Origin: Neocallimastix lanati (nom. inval.)
Lineage: Eukaryota; Neocallimastigomycota; Neocallimastigomycetes; Neocallimastigales; Neocallimastigaceae
DNA length: 20,000 bases
NCBI GenBank assembly: GCA_016946835.1
Contig: JACVTC010000109.1
Location: 257,501 to 277,500 of the forward strand
Direction: 5' to 3'
A program made the position numbers and the translations under genes. Shown one piece after another: positions 9,303 through 19,934 of the stretch. How positions within the stretch are numbered: position 1 is the first letter of the stretch; each line of letters opens with the position of its first letter. The notes beneath the pieces are model-generated. The model was not told the origin of the DNA. It made no database searches and was given only the letters and a program-made list of their open reading frames with translations.

Positions 9303-12300
9303 ATTCATAGAATTGAATAACAAAATGAAATGCAAACTAATTATTTGTTATGAGATAGAGTTTTATGATGTATGATTTACAGTTATCATGTGTGAAAACT
9401 TTATTTATTATAACATTTTGTTTGATAGATTACATAATTTTTTATAAATGGATTATATATAAATTTGTATGTGGAATTAATCTAACCCATGAATTTTATT
9501 TATTGATCTCGATCCCTTTTTTTTAAAAAAAAAAAAGTTTAATTAATTATAATATTTTATGTATATATAATTTGCTTTTCAATCCCTTTTATTATTATAA
9601 TTTTTTAATTTTATTTTATTAATTATTAAAAAAAATTAAATATAGAATCTTTATGTAAATATATATATTTTTTATATTTCTTTTATTTATTAGAAAATAG
9701 AAATATTTGAAATAAAATTATTTCATGAAATAGGAAATTGAATTAATAAAAAGAGAATAAAATAATTAAAAAAAAAAAAAAGAAAATTATTAAAATGCTC
9801 TTTTTTTTTTCTTTTTTTTTTTTTTTGAAGTTATTATATATTATTTGTTCTTTTGAATATTTTATCTTTCATTTCTTGATTTATTCAGTTTTTTTTTTTT
9901 TTTTATTCAGCTATTATTAAATAATTATTATTTTTTTTTTCTTTTTTTATCCTTCAATTATAATGGAGATATTAAAAATAAAATGTATTATTATTAGTTC
10001 ATATATTATTTATTTTAAATTTTAAATATATATATATATAAAAAGGCTTTGAAATTATTATTGTTACTTATTATTATTAGTTATCATTACTTTTTATTAT
10101 TAATACTTATTATTATTTATTATTTTATAAAGGTATAAAAGAATAATTTTTAATTTTAATAAAATAAAATTTAATATAAATTAACAATAAATTAAACATT
10201 AAAAATTTTCTTTTTCCTATGATTTTATTAAAAAAGAAATAAAAAATTCTAAATGGAATGCCGTAGCGGTTAAATTATTTTAATCCAAATGAAAAAAAGT
10301 TTAAAAAATGAAAAAAATGAAAATGAAAAAGTTGTCATTTTTTTTATTTTTCTTAATTAATAATAAAAAATTTAAATTATTATCATTTTTCATAATTAAT
10401 AATAAAAATTTTTAAAAATTATAAAAAAATTATAAAAAAAAAAAGTATTATCTTAAAAAAGAATCAGATAAAATTAATAAAATTTCAGATAAAATTAATA
10501 ATAAAATTAATAAATATATATTATAATTTAAGATAATCTAATGTATATAAAAACTTTAAAGATTAATATTCAATAAAATTAAATGGATTATGTATATTTT
10601 ATAAATTGAATAATAAATTTTTATTATAATGATAATAATTATTCGATTTTATTGAACATTAATCATATCTATTAAAGAATTTTGTATAACTTATTTAAGC
10701 AATAGAAAAAACTATCAAATGTTATCATAATTATTATTGTTATTATTGTTATCACTGTTATTGCTATTCATCAACTATCATAAAATTTCATTGTTCAATG
10801 TTTGCCTTAACCATTGAATAACATATCAGATTATGCAATAATCTAGAATCTTTTTTTTTTTTTAGAAAAAAAGTTCACCTAAATAATTTAAATTTGAGAG
10901 AAACACAAATTGAGTTTAAAATTATCTTGTGATTTATTAATTAATAGTTAATAGTGATCGATGACTTACATATCAAAAAATATATATATATTTTTTTTTT
11001 TAAATTTTAAAATAATTTTTATTTATTGATTTATTGATTTATTATAGTTTTATTTATTTATTTATTTATAATAGTTATATTTTAATTTATCTTATGAATA
11101 AAATTACATTATCATATAAATATATGTAATATTTTTGTATATTTTCTACCAATAATGGTTTTAAATATTTTTAATTAATTAATTATGATGATAAAAAAAT
11201 ATATATATTTTTGAATTTTTTCTTTCTTTATAATTACAAAAAGTGAATGACAATTTTCAATTCGACTTCATAAATTTATGTAAAGTTTTTAATTGAAATA
11301 AAATATTACTTTAATTATCAATTAAGTCACTTGGATTTATATATAAGAATAAAACTATAAAAAAAAAAAAAGTTTAATGGTTTTTGACATTAATTTTGAA
11401 AATTAAAAAAAATGACAAGCTGTTTAAATCATCATAAAAATTTAAGAATAAAATAAATTGTGTTAAGATTTTTTTTTAAATCTTTAATGGATATGAAGTT
11501 ACACAACATAAAATATAATGGCAATATAACTTTTTTTTTTATTTTTATTTAATTTATTTTATTTTATTTTCTTGCTAATATTTAATAATTAAAATAAAAA
11601 AAATTAACATTTTTTAATCTATATATTAAATACTTTTTTTTTATTTCTAATTATGGAATAATAATAAAAAAAAAGTACTTTATTCACAAAAAAATGTAAT
11701 ATGATAAGATTTAGAAGCCATACAAGTAATATCAATATTATATATTTTATAATTACTCGTTAATAAAATACTACATCTCCTATATATATAAACTCTTTTT
11801 TTTTTCTGGTTTTTGAAAACTAAAAATTTAAATTTTGATGTCTTTAATTATACCTTCATTATTAATAATATAATATAATATTTATAAAAATTTGGTAGTA
11901 TATAATCAGGCAAATGCTTTATTATTATTATATTCTTCTGTTATTCATATATATTTTCTTTCACATTCTAATATAATAAAAATGTATAAATGATAACTCC
12001 ATAAGAAATTAAATGCATTTAAAATTAAATATGTATAATTATTATAATTATATTAACAATTCCAAAACCAAAAAGGTACAAATCCATGGCAAAAATAAAT
12101 ATATTTGGATAAATAAAAAAAAAAAAAATTCAAAAAAATTATTCTCCTTATTATGTATAAATTTTTAATTTTAATGATGGATGGATTTATTATTCATTTA
12201 TTTATTTACGTTGCACAAATAAATGAAATAGAATATATAGAATATATAACCAATAAAATCAATAGAATGATTAATATGTACAATCCATTAAAAATTATAA

Positions 12301-12924
12301 AAAAATAAAAAATAAAAAATTTTTTTATCTAATTGGATAAAAATAGATATATATAATGTATATAAATAAAGTTTTTTTTTTAAAAAAAAAATTGATTCAT
12401 AATTTTTAGGGTTTTTTTTTGTTTCAATTGAGTACAAATAGGATAAAAATGGAAAGTAATATTCCAAATCTATATTCTATACAACAACATATAAATATAT
12501 ATTAAATACTACTAAATATACAAATTATTATAAATACTGTATGTATATCATATATGTAATTAAATAATAATATCAATAAAAATTATTGAATATTTGTACA
12601 TAAATAATTTTTTTTTGAAAATTGTATTAGTTATATATATTAATTCAATAATAATCATATTTAGTAATATATATTTTTGTATTTAATCTTAATATATTTA
12701 TATAGAGTAAATATATTAGCTGGGTTATAATTTTTTTTATAAAAATTTATATTTACCAATTAATAATAAAATAAAAAATACCGAAATAAGTAGAATAAAG
12801 ACTTTTTTTATATATATATCTATATTTAAAAAAAAAATTATTTCTTATTATTTTTTATTCATAATAAAAAGGAAATGAGCACTATATAAAATTCAACAAG
12901 TTAATAATAAATAATAAACGCATG

Positions 12925-12992
12925 ATTATTATTATTTATTATTATTATTATTTTTATTATTTATTATTATTATTTATTATTAATATTTATTA
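12925..12992. repeat. (TTA)n-rich microsatellite
   Basis: ATT/TTA trinucleotide repeats, interrupted by single-base changes. Confidence 0.85.
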
Positions 12993-13470
12993 TTTATTTT
13001 GTGTTTATATATATATCATATTGGGTTAGCCATAACTAAAACAAAAATTAGTAATAATCCGGGTAAACTCGGAATCCTTATTTTTTTATTAACCTATCTA
13101 AAGAAGAAGTAGTTCATTTATTTATTTAATTTAATTTAATTTAATTTTTTTTACTGTTTATAGTAGTTTATTTAAAAAAAATTTATTTTAATAGTTTCCA
13201 TATTATAAATAATAATACTATGCATTCTAATGTATTCCACCGAATTATAATAAATTGTTAATATATTATACAAAATATTATGTTATTATGTATGGTTATA
13301 TATATAATTATATATATAAATAAATATGCATGGAGAATAAAAAGTTTCAAATAAATTTTTTGAAATTATAACATTAAAACATTAATAATAAAAAAATTAA
13401 AAATTAAATATAATAAAGAATTCACTGTATATTCTATTTATATACTTTTATTCTATTTGAAGTGAACTCT

Positions 13471-13501
<31 letters not shown>

Positions 13502-14039
13502 ACATGTTATATATTATTTAATAATTAATATAATTAATAATTATTTTTACTATTCCTCTGGTTTAATTATTAACCTCAGGAAAAAAAAATCTTATCAATA
13601 TTTTTATTTATGATATTTTAATATCATGATAAAAACTACTATTCTAGATTAAAAAAAAAAATAATAATAATAATAAAAAATAAAATAAAATAAAATAAAC
13701 CCATAATAAATAAGTGATGTTTAAGATTATTTACATCAGATTCGAAATAATTAAACAATATCAATATATTTCTATTTCTATATATTAATATTTTTAAATG
13801 AAACAAAATAATTAAAAAATATTCTATGGAGTCAACAATATAAATAATCATATATAATAATATATATCCAATATATTTCATGTAATAAGGAGTATCCAAA
13901 TAACATGAAATTTTATTTTAATCTTTTACTAATAAGATATTATAAAATAATAGTATTATAATATAATAGTTATTAGAGAATTATGTGTTTTATTTTTTTT
14001 TTTTTTTTCTTTTTTTATAAATTTATGTTATATTTAATT

Positions 14040-14640
14040 TGAAATTTTAAATTAATTCTATTTTTGTACTGTAGTTTTTTAAGGTTTTTAGGCATTGTTC
14101 TTGTCATTGTTTTAAATTTTATGACAAATACATTTTATTATTATTATTATTATTTTTTTTTTTTTTTAATTACGTTTTTCTTTTTTTTTTTTTTTTCTAG
14201 ATAATAATTTGAATTTTTAAAAATAAAATTTATTATCCTCAACAAAATTTCTAAATTCTTTATATAACCAATAATCTATTTCAATATCCAAGAATTTTTT
14301 GCAATAAGAATTGTCCTATGTCTTTCTGAATCAATTCACATTAAAAAAAATTTTCTTTTTTTTATTTTTTTTTTATAACGGTTTAGAATTTTAGACTTTC
14401 ATCCTCACAGGATATAATTATCCAATATAACCAAAAATATGTATGAAAATCACCCATAGAATTAGAATTACCCATAGAATAAATTGCATTGTAAAACAGT
14501 TCAAATCTTCAGTGTACCTTAGAGTTTCCTTTAGCAATTTCATGTACGTTCCAATGTTATTGAAGAACCTAGTGGTTTTCCTATGATTACAATCTCAAAA
14601 TTATAATACTAATTGCACATATTTTATTAACTCAAATAAA
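14040..14640 (-). mobile_element. Decayed Ty1/copia retrotransposon, RNase H fragment
   Basis: Read on the minus strand from about 14570 downwards, blocks of the C-terminal copia Pol region appear in order across shifting frames. HWNV and, one frame over, KETLRYTEDLNCF match the family's HW-A-KRILRYLKGT block. Next is RFELFYNA, then NSNSMGDFHTYFWLYWI (about 14480-14425), the place of the L-GYTDADW motif. CEDESLKF*T (about 14412-14385) resembles GD-DDRKSTSGY. A T-rich tract interrupts, then SERHRTILIA and WLYKEFRNFVEDNKF follow where EAEY and WLK-L are expected. KNLKKLQYKNRINLKFQ (about 14100-14050) may be the NP-HRTKHIDIKYHFIR region. Spacings fit the family. Stops and frameshifts make it dead. 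It is opposite in orientation to the relic near 3.8 kb, so it is not the same copy. No LTR seen. Confidence 0.65.
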
Positions 14641-14660
14641 TATTTAAACTTAAATATTTA

Positions 14661-14685
14661 AAATAATAATAATAATAATAATAAT
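14661..14685. repeat. (AAT)n microsatellite
   Basis: About eight AAT units followed directly by a T run. Confidence 0.9.
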
Positions 14686-14689
14686 TTTT

Positions 14690-15580
14690 TTTTTTTTGTT
14701 AATAAAAAAACACATATAATATTACACAAAAATATTTTAGTTTTATTTTGTGTTGAATTTCAGGAAGTTGTATTTCGCAATAAGGATTTATATTATTATA
14801 ATTCAATACCATAAATTTTTTAATTTTTAATACAAAAATATATAAATAAAGTTCAGAAATAAAGATAACGTTTTATTATTTTTAAATTTTTATCTATAAA
14901 ATATATATATGAAGTATAAAAAATTTAAAAAAGTCTTGATCCTTAATTTGGCATTATATATTAATATTAATATTATTTATTTGTTTATCTATCTATTAAT
15001 TAAAATTTTTAAACGTCCCATTTTCAGAGTAATTTCTATTTTTAATAATATATATTATTCATAATATATTATAATATAATATTAATACATATTTAATGAA
15101 TTTTAATATATTCCAATATAAAATAATATGATATAATTTAAAGAAGAAATTATTCAATACATCTTAATACATTTTGTATTTATTAATTTGTTATAAAAAT
15201 TTTTAATCTATTATTATGATTGATCATTTTTATTATTAATAGAATATGTGAAATATATGTGTACATTGTAAACGTAATTTATTAAAATAAACATATAAGC
15301 TACAATATATTGATATATAAGTATTTTATTTTAGAATAATTATGTATTATGTGTGTAAAATACAAAAATTTTTATTATAAACTTTATTTAAAAAATTTAT
15401 TATATTTAATAAATATTTATTTTTTTATTATTATTATATCATTACTTAATATCTATATATTATTAATTCTTTTATAATAATATTCTAAATTATAATTTAT
15501 TTTTCCTACGAAATTTTTAATTATTGATAATAAAATTTATATTTTTTGGGGTTTTTTTATTATCTAAAAATAATTTAACC
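14690..15580. other. A/T-rich spacer upstream of the chorismate mutase gene
   Basis: No gene seen. A short complex island lies at 14745-14790. The rest is A/T words and homopolymers. Confidence 0.55.
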
Positions 15581-15582
15581 AG

Positions 15583-15610
15583 TTTTTTTTTTTTTTCTTT
15601 TTTTTTTTTT
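15583..15610 (+). promoter_or_regulatory. T-tract upstream of the chorismate mutase gene, possible promoter element
   Basis: Twenty-eight bases, all T except one C at 15597, end about 95 bases before the mutase ATG. Poly(dA:dT) tracts of this kind exclude nucleosomes at many fungal promoters. Because similar tracts are scattered through the spacers, the regulatory reading is only an inference from position. Confidence 0.3.
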
Positions 15611-15706
15611 CGGTAAGATATATTAAAAAATATTATATTATATTAAATAATTAATAAATAAAAAAAATAAAAAATAAAAAAAAAAACATATATTTATACA
15701 AATAAA

Positions 15707-16006
15707 ATGGATTGTCATAGTTTAGAAGAAGTTAGAAGTAGTATTGACCGAATTGATGATGAAATCATTAAAAAAATAGCTGAACGAAAATTCTATGTTT
15801 CTCAAGCTTCAAAATTTAAAAAAAATGAACAGGGAGTTAAAGCACCAAATAGAGTAGAACAGGTTATTCAAAAAGTCCGAGCCAAGGCTGAAACTTATGG
15901 TGCTCCTCCAGATTTAGTGGAATCTCTATACCGTAATATGATTGCAGGTTTCGTTCAAATGGAAATGGATGAATTTAAACAACACCAACAACAACAACAA
16001 CAATAA
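15707..16006 (+). CDS. Chorismate mutase, small AroQ type resembling bacterial PchB-like proteins
   Basis: A single-exon gene of 99 residues; the ATG context AATAAAATGG has A at -3 and G at +4. The family converts chorismate to prephenate for Phe/Tyr synthesis. The three-helix AroQ pattern is clear: helix 1 LEEVRSSIDRIDDEIIKKIAER, here split as LEEVRSSID (residues 6-14) and IIKKIAER (20-27), a loop with FKK-VKAPNRVE (37-51), and helix 3 PDLVESLYRNMIAGFVQME (68-86). Active-site counterparts are R10, R27 and K38. E86 sits where PchB has Gln90. The DC-L-R-ID-RID opening and APxRVE loop resemble Pseudomonas PchB (isochorismate pyruvate lyase), so that activity cannot be excluded. It is far shorter than the allosteric fungal Aro7 type and has no regulatory domain. 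This and its lack of introns suggest horizontal transfer from bacteria. No targeting peptide is visible. The tail HQQQQQQ looks like a CAA repeat added to the old C-terminus. Confidence 0.9.
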   Translation: MDCHSLEEVRSSIDRIDDEIIKKIAERKFYVSQASKFKKNEQGVKAPNRVEQVIQKVRAKAETYGAPPDLVESLYRNMIAGFVQMEMDEFKQHQQQQQQ

Positions 16007-16034
16007 TAATAACAATAATAATAATAATAATAAT
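15979..16034 (+). repeat. CAA/AAT trinucleotide array across the stop codon
   Basis: CAA units encoding the poly-Gln tail pass through TAA into AAT/AAC units of the 3' UTR, so the terminal residues and the stop lie inside one microsatellite. Slippage here would change tail length. Confidence 0.85.
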
Positions 16035-16374
16035 TTAATAAAATAACAATTATTATTATAATTCATTTATATTAAAAATAATAATGAAAAATAATGAAAA
16101 ATAAAAAATAAAAAAATAAAAAAATAGCTAATTTTAATTATAAAATTTAATTTTTGTTCTTGTGAACATTTTTAACATCATCAAATTCTAATTTTATTAT
16201 AAAAACCATATAATATTATATTTATTTATTTATTTATTTATTAGTTTTATTAACAAGATGTATTAAAAATATCAATAATTTATATATTAATTTTTAATTA
16301 TGAAATGTTTATTATTTACTTTGTTAAAGTAAAATTTATGTTTTATTACTTTTTTTATATGTTGTAGTTTTTAT

Positions 16375-16377
<3 letters not shown>

Positions 16378-16422
<45 letters not shown>

Positions 16423-16424
16423 TT
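16378..16424. repeat. (TTTA)n microsatellite
   Basis: About twelve uninterrupted copies of a 4-bp unit. A shorter array of the same unit is near 16219-16240. Confidence 0.95.
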
Positions 16425-16938
16425 ATTTAATTAATGTTAATTTTTATTAATATCTTTATATTTGATTAATACTACCTATTTTTCAGTGTAATAACTTACT
16501 AAGGATATGAAATAGATCATACCGGCATAAATAATATATCCAACAATTGGGAAGTTTATAGTACCAAAAAAATATATATAGATATATCTATTTTACCAAA
16601 AATACTATAAAATTAAAACAATCATAAATTTTTATTTTTATTTTTACAAAAAAAAATTTTTAATGAAAAATTTATTAATAATTTATTTAAATATATATAT
16701 ATTATATATATTTGTGAAAAAAACCTATTAAATATATATAAAATAAAAAAAAAATCATGTAGTATAAATAAAATATACATTATATGTTATTTTTGAGTAC
16801 TTTATAATTATTTTTTTAGTCCTTATCTTTAACAAATTATTATTTATTTAAATTATTTAAATTATTATATATATATTTATATTTATATTTTAATATCAAA
16901 TATTTTTAAATTTTTTAATCCTTTATGGTAACAAATCA

Positions 16939-16940
<2 letters not shown>

Positions 16941-16973
<33 letters not shown>
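16941..16973. repeat. 33-base A homopolymer
   Basis: Uninterrupted A run followed by one G and nine more A. Confidence 0.95.
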
Positions 16974-16975
<2 letters not shown>

Positions 16976-17324
16976 AAAAAAAACTTCTTTTATAAAGAGA
17001 AATAGGAGAAATAGAGATATTGAATTGAAAATTATATATTTATATTAAATGAAAAATTTTATTTTATTTTATTCTAAGTTATAAAATATATTATTATTTT
17101 ATTAATTTTGCTTTACAAATCCTATTTTATATTTAAATTTTTCAAAAAAAGCTTTTTCACAGAATTATTATGACATTTTAATATCTTAAATATTTAATAA
17201 TTTTAAAAAAATGTTTTTTTTTTTTTTTTGTTGTTGTTGTTGTTATTGTTTATTTATAATTTATTTATTTCATTTTAAATAAAATAAAGTTATAATATAT
17301 ATAGATATATATGGATAATTAAAT

Positions 17325-17868
17325 ATATGGATAATTAAATATTCTTGTTTAAATCATAAAAAGTTATGATAATATTATATATATGTAAGTTTAAAAACTT
17401 TTTTTTTTCTTTGTAAAGATATAATGCAATCTATATAATACATATAAATTAAAATTTAAAATTAAAATAAAATTAATAAAATATGTATATAGTAAAATAT
17501 CATAATTATCAATTTTTTTTAAAGAAAATGTTAACTATACAATACTTTATATATATATATATATTTTATAATGATTAGAATAAATTTTATTATTATTTTT
17601 ATTTCAAATTGTTATTTTATATTGTAAAAGGTTTTTTTTTTTATTTTTGAATATATAATAAATAAAATGAATAGATTATTTTAAATTCAATAATAAAATA
17701 ATAATATATATTAATTATTAATTTTTAATAAAATAAATATTATAAATATTAATACAAAAAATAAATTATAAAAAAAATTATAAATAATAGATAGTATTAT
17801 ATATATATATATAAATTATAAGTAATAATAAATAACAATAATAATTATATATGAAATATTTTCATATA
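17325..17868 (+). repeat. Tandem duplication, copy A
   Basis: Copy A starts at ATATGGATAATTAAATATTCTT and ends at GAAATATTTTCATAT. Nearly every block recurs in the same order in the copy that follows, at an offset of 561 bp at the left end shrinking to 510 bp at the right. Shared blocks include AAGTTTAAAAACTT with a T run and CTTTGTAAAG, and AATCTATATAATACATATAA. No coding frame. Confidence 0.85.
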
Positions 17869-17885
17869 AGTGATAAAAAATATAT

Positions 17886-18379
17886 ATATGGACAATTAAA
17901 TATTCTTGTTTAAAGCATAAAAAGTTATGTCACAACATTTTATATATATTTATATAAGTTTAAAAACTTTTTTTTTTCTTTGTAAAGTTATACTGCAATC
18001 TATATAATACATATAAATTAAAATTTAAAATTAAAATAAAATTAATAAAATATATATATAGTAAAATATCATAATTACCAATTTTTTTAAAAAAAAAATG
18101 TAAACTGTACAATACTTTATATATATATAATTTATAATGATTAGAATAAATTTTATTATTATTTTTATTTGAAAGTATTATTTTATATATAAAAGGGTAT
18201 TTTTTGAATATATAATAAATAAAATGAATAAATTATTATTTTAAAATTTATAATAAAAATAATATTAATACAAAAAATAAATTATAAAAAATTTATAAAT
18301 AATAGATGATAATATATATATAATTATAAGTAAATAATAAATAACAATAACAATTAAATATGAAATATTTTCATATATT
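17886..18379 (+). repeat. Tandem duplication, copy B
   Basis: Copy B lies in direct orientation right after copy A, separated by less than 20 bp. It differs by point changes (GATAATT/GACAATT, AAATCATAA/AAAGCATAA) and several small A/T indels that make it about 50 bp shorter. Both copies end in a near-palindrome around GAAATATTTTCATAT. Confidence 0.85.
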
Positions 18380-19016
18380 ATGAATCATCTAAATCATATA
18401 TATATATATTTTTTTTTAAAATTTTTTTTTATTTATCTATTAAATAATATTAATTTTTTTATTTATCCATTATATAATTTCATGATATTATTTCAATTTA
18501 GATAAGATTTATATAAAAATAAATAATTATAAATTTTAACTATTATGTAATAATTTATTATCTGTAAAATATAAAAAGTAAAAAAATTAAAAATAAAAAA
18601 AAAATAAATGAAAAAATATATATATATATATATATATCTAAATAAATGGAATAATTTTTTTTTTAAACATTTTAAAAAATAAAAAATATTAAAAATTATT
18701 AAAAATTTTAATTTTTATTTATTATTATGTATATTCATTTTAAATGTATATATATATTTATATTTATTTATAATCTATTTACTCTATTTTAAATTAAATA
18801 ATAATTTTGAAATTTGAAATATTTTTTTATTTTATATTAAAATAAAATATTATTTCAAATTAAAACAAAATTAAAAGAATTATTCCCTCAATATATATGG
18901 AATTATTTTAATTTATTTATTGTTAAATAAATTAAAATCTTAATAAAAAAATATATATATATATTTATAATTAAAATAATATATAATTAATAAATATTAA
19001 TTAATATAGATAGAAC

Positions 19017-19047
<31 letters not shown>

Positions 19048-19168
19048 GAAAGAAAGAAAAAGGATAATATATATACATATTTTTATAATTAAATAGATAT
19101 TATTTAAATTGTTATTATAATGAAAGAAAAAAATTGATTTAATTTTTTAAAATAGTTTAGTTTTAAAA
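18380..19168. other. A/T-rich spacer and upstream region of the CDC16 gene
   Basis: Homopolymers and AT dinucleotide runs, with a 25-base A run at 19023-19047 followed by GAAA units. It should contain the promoter and 5' UTR of the plus-strand gene at 19169. No specific element recognised. Confidence 0.5.
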
Positions 19169-19934
19169 ATGTATTTAAAAAAGGCAACAATTAAAAAGAA
19201 TAAGGATGTCGCTTCATTAGCACAAGAAGAAAAAAGGAAAAGAAAATCCTCAAAAATTTCTTTAAAAAATATGAATTCAAATAAGAAATCATCACTTATT
19301 GAAAAAGAATTTAATTCAGAAGATAATATAATTTCAACCATACCTAGGAAATTAAATAGATATCGCAGTATTTCTAAAAGTATTCAAATGGAGCACCATG
19401 TTAGAAATTCTAGTAATATTAATATTCATACCCAAAAAAATAGAAAATCTTTAATTGATAAATTAAGAATTCTAAGACAAGATGCGTTTGAACAACACTT
19501 ATTTTCTACAGCTGCTATGTGGGGAGATAAAATTAAAAATTTAACAGGTTTTTTTTTTTTTTTTGATAAAATATATAAAATATATAACTTATATAACTTA
19601 TAAGTAAATGAAATATTATGAAAAAAAAAATAAAAATAAAAAATAAAAAAAAAAAAAAAATACTCAACAATTATATATAATTAATGATTTTTAATATTAT
19701 ATATATATAATATTTAATTGTATATTTAATCAAATTTCAATTTCAATTATAATTTTCAATTTTTTTTTTTAAAAAAAAAATAATAATAATAAAAAAGATG
19801 ATCTAATTGATACCTATTGGTTAGCACAAATATATTTTTATATGGAAGAATATCCAAGGGTAGAGCATTTATTATTAAAGGATAATTTAGTTTTAAGTAA
19901 TATACGATGTCGTATATTAGCAATTCAGTGTGAA
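19169..19934 (+). CDS. CDC16: Anaphase-promoting complex subunit Cdc16/Apc6, N-terminal exons, 3' end outside window
   Basis: Read as join(19169..19547, 19798..19934), 172 visible residues, continuing beyond the right edge. ATG at 19169 is the first after an in-frame TAA at 19148. Residues 1-92 are a basic, Lys/Ser/Asn-rich, probably disordered extension. From about residue 94 the family signature appears: IDKLRILRQDAFEQHLFSTA, then AMWGDKIKNLT and, after the intron, YWLAQIYFYMEEYPRVEHLL and RILAIQCE. This matches the start of the TPR array of Cdc16 (LR-W-DAL-QHQYSTA-WGDK-LSLT, then DAYWLAQVYF). Cdc16 is a TPR scaffold subunit of the APC/C ubiquitin ligase that drives exit from mitosis, acting in the nucleus. 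Homology is recognised from motif memory but is distinctive. No link to the neighbouring genes is evident. Confidence 0.85.
19548..19797 (+). other. Intron 1 of the CDC16 gene (250 bp)
   Basis: Exon 1 ends ...TTA ACA G and the intron starts GTTTTTT; it ends ...ATAAAAAAG at 19797. Phase-1 joining makes GAT, giving NLTDDLIDTYWLAQ, which matches the family across the junction. Reading through instead gives Phe repeats and a stop at about 19601-19603. The donor is unusual: a T homopolymer replaces the common GTAAGT/GTATGT. Confidence 0.75.

Larger units (their letters stand above)
7401..14040. other. Long A/T-rich intergenic region, no supportable gene
   Basis: About 6.6 kb of homopolymers, A/T words and microsatellites. 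Small islands of higher complexity occur at about 9303-9500, 10250-10285 (GCCGTAGCGG), 10690-10960 (with a TTATTG-type array) and 13020-13110 (CCGGGTAAACTCGG). None yields an open frame, splice pattern or tRNA fold that I can support. A 10-bp stem with 4-base loop is at about 7551-7574. Confidence 0.6.
16035..17324. other. A/T-rich spacer downstream of the chorismate mutase gene
   Basis: It holds the (TTTA)n and A-tract repeats listed separately and a GTT array at about 17230-17248. A more complex island lies at 16476-16592, open on the minus strand for 38 hydrophobic codons; it is described as a finding and not called as a gene. No polyadenylation signal can be singled out in such A-rich DNA. 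Confidence 0.5.

Noticed and set aside
10250-10290. GCCGTAGCGGTTAAA word, considered as the D-arm side of a tRNA
   Set aside because: No matching acceptor stem, anticodon arm or T-arm within tRNA distance; the following 40 bases are A/T-only.
13060-13076. CCGGGTAAACTCGG hairpin
   Set aside because: The stem is six pairs with one G-T and only two loop bases; no linked gene or T tract makes it a meaningful terminator.
13639-13899. Minus-strand 86-codon hydrophobic open frame
   Set aside because: Its first codon is TTG, not ATG; it is Ile/Tyr/Leu/Phe-rich as expected of A/T-rich noise, with no domain and no splice context.
19147-19341. Minus-strand open frame
   Set aside because: Antisense of the Lys/Ser-rich N-terminus of Cdc16.
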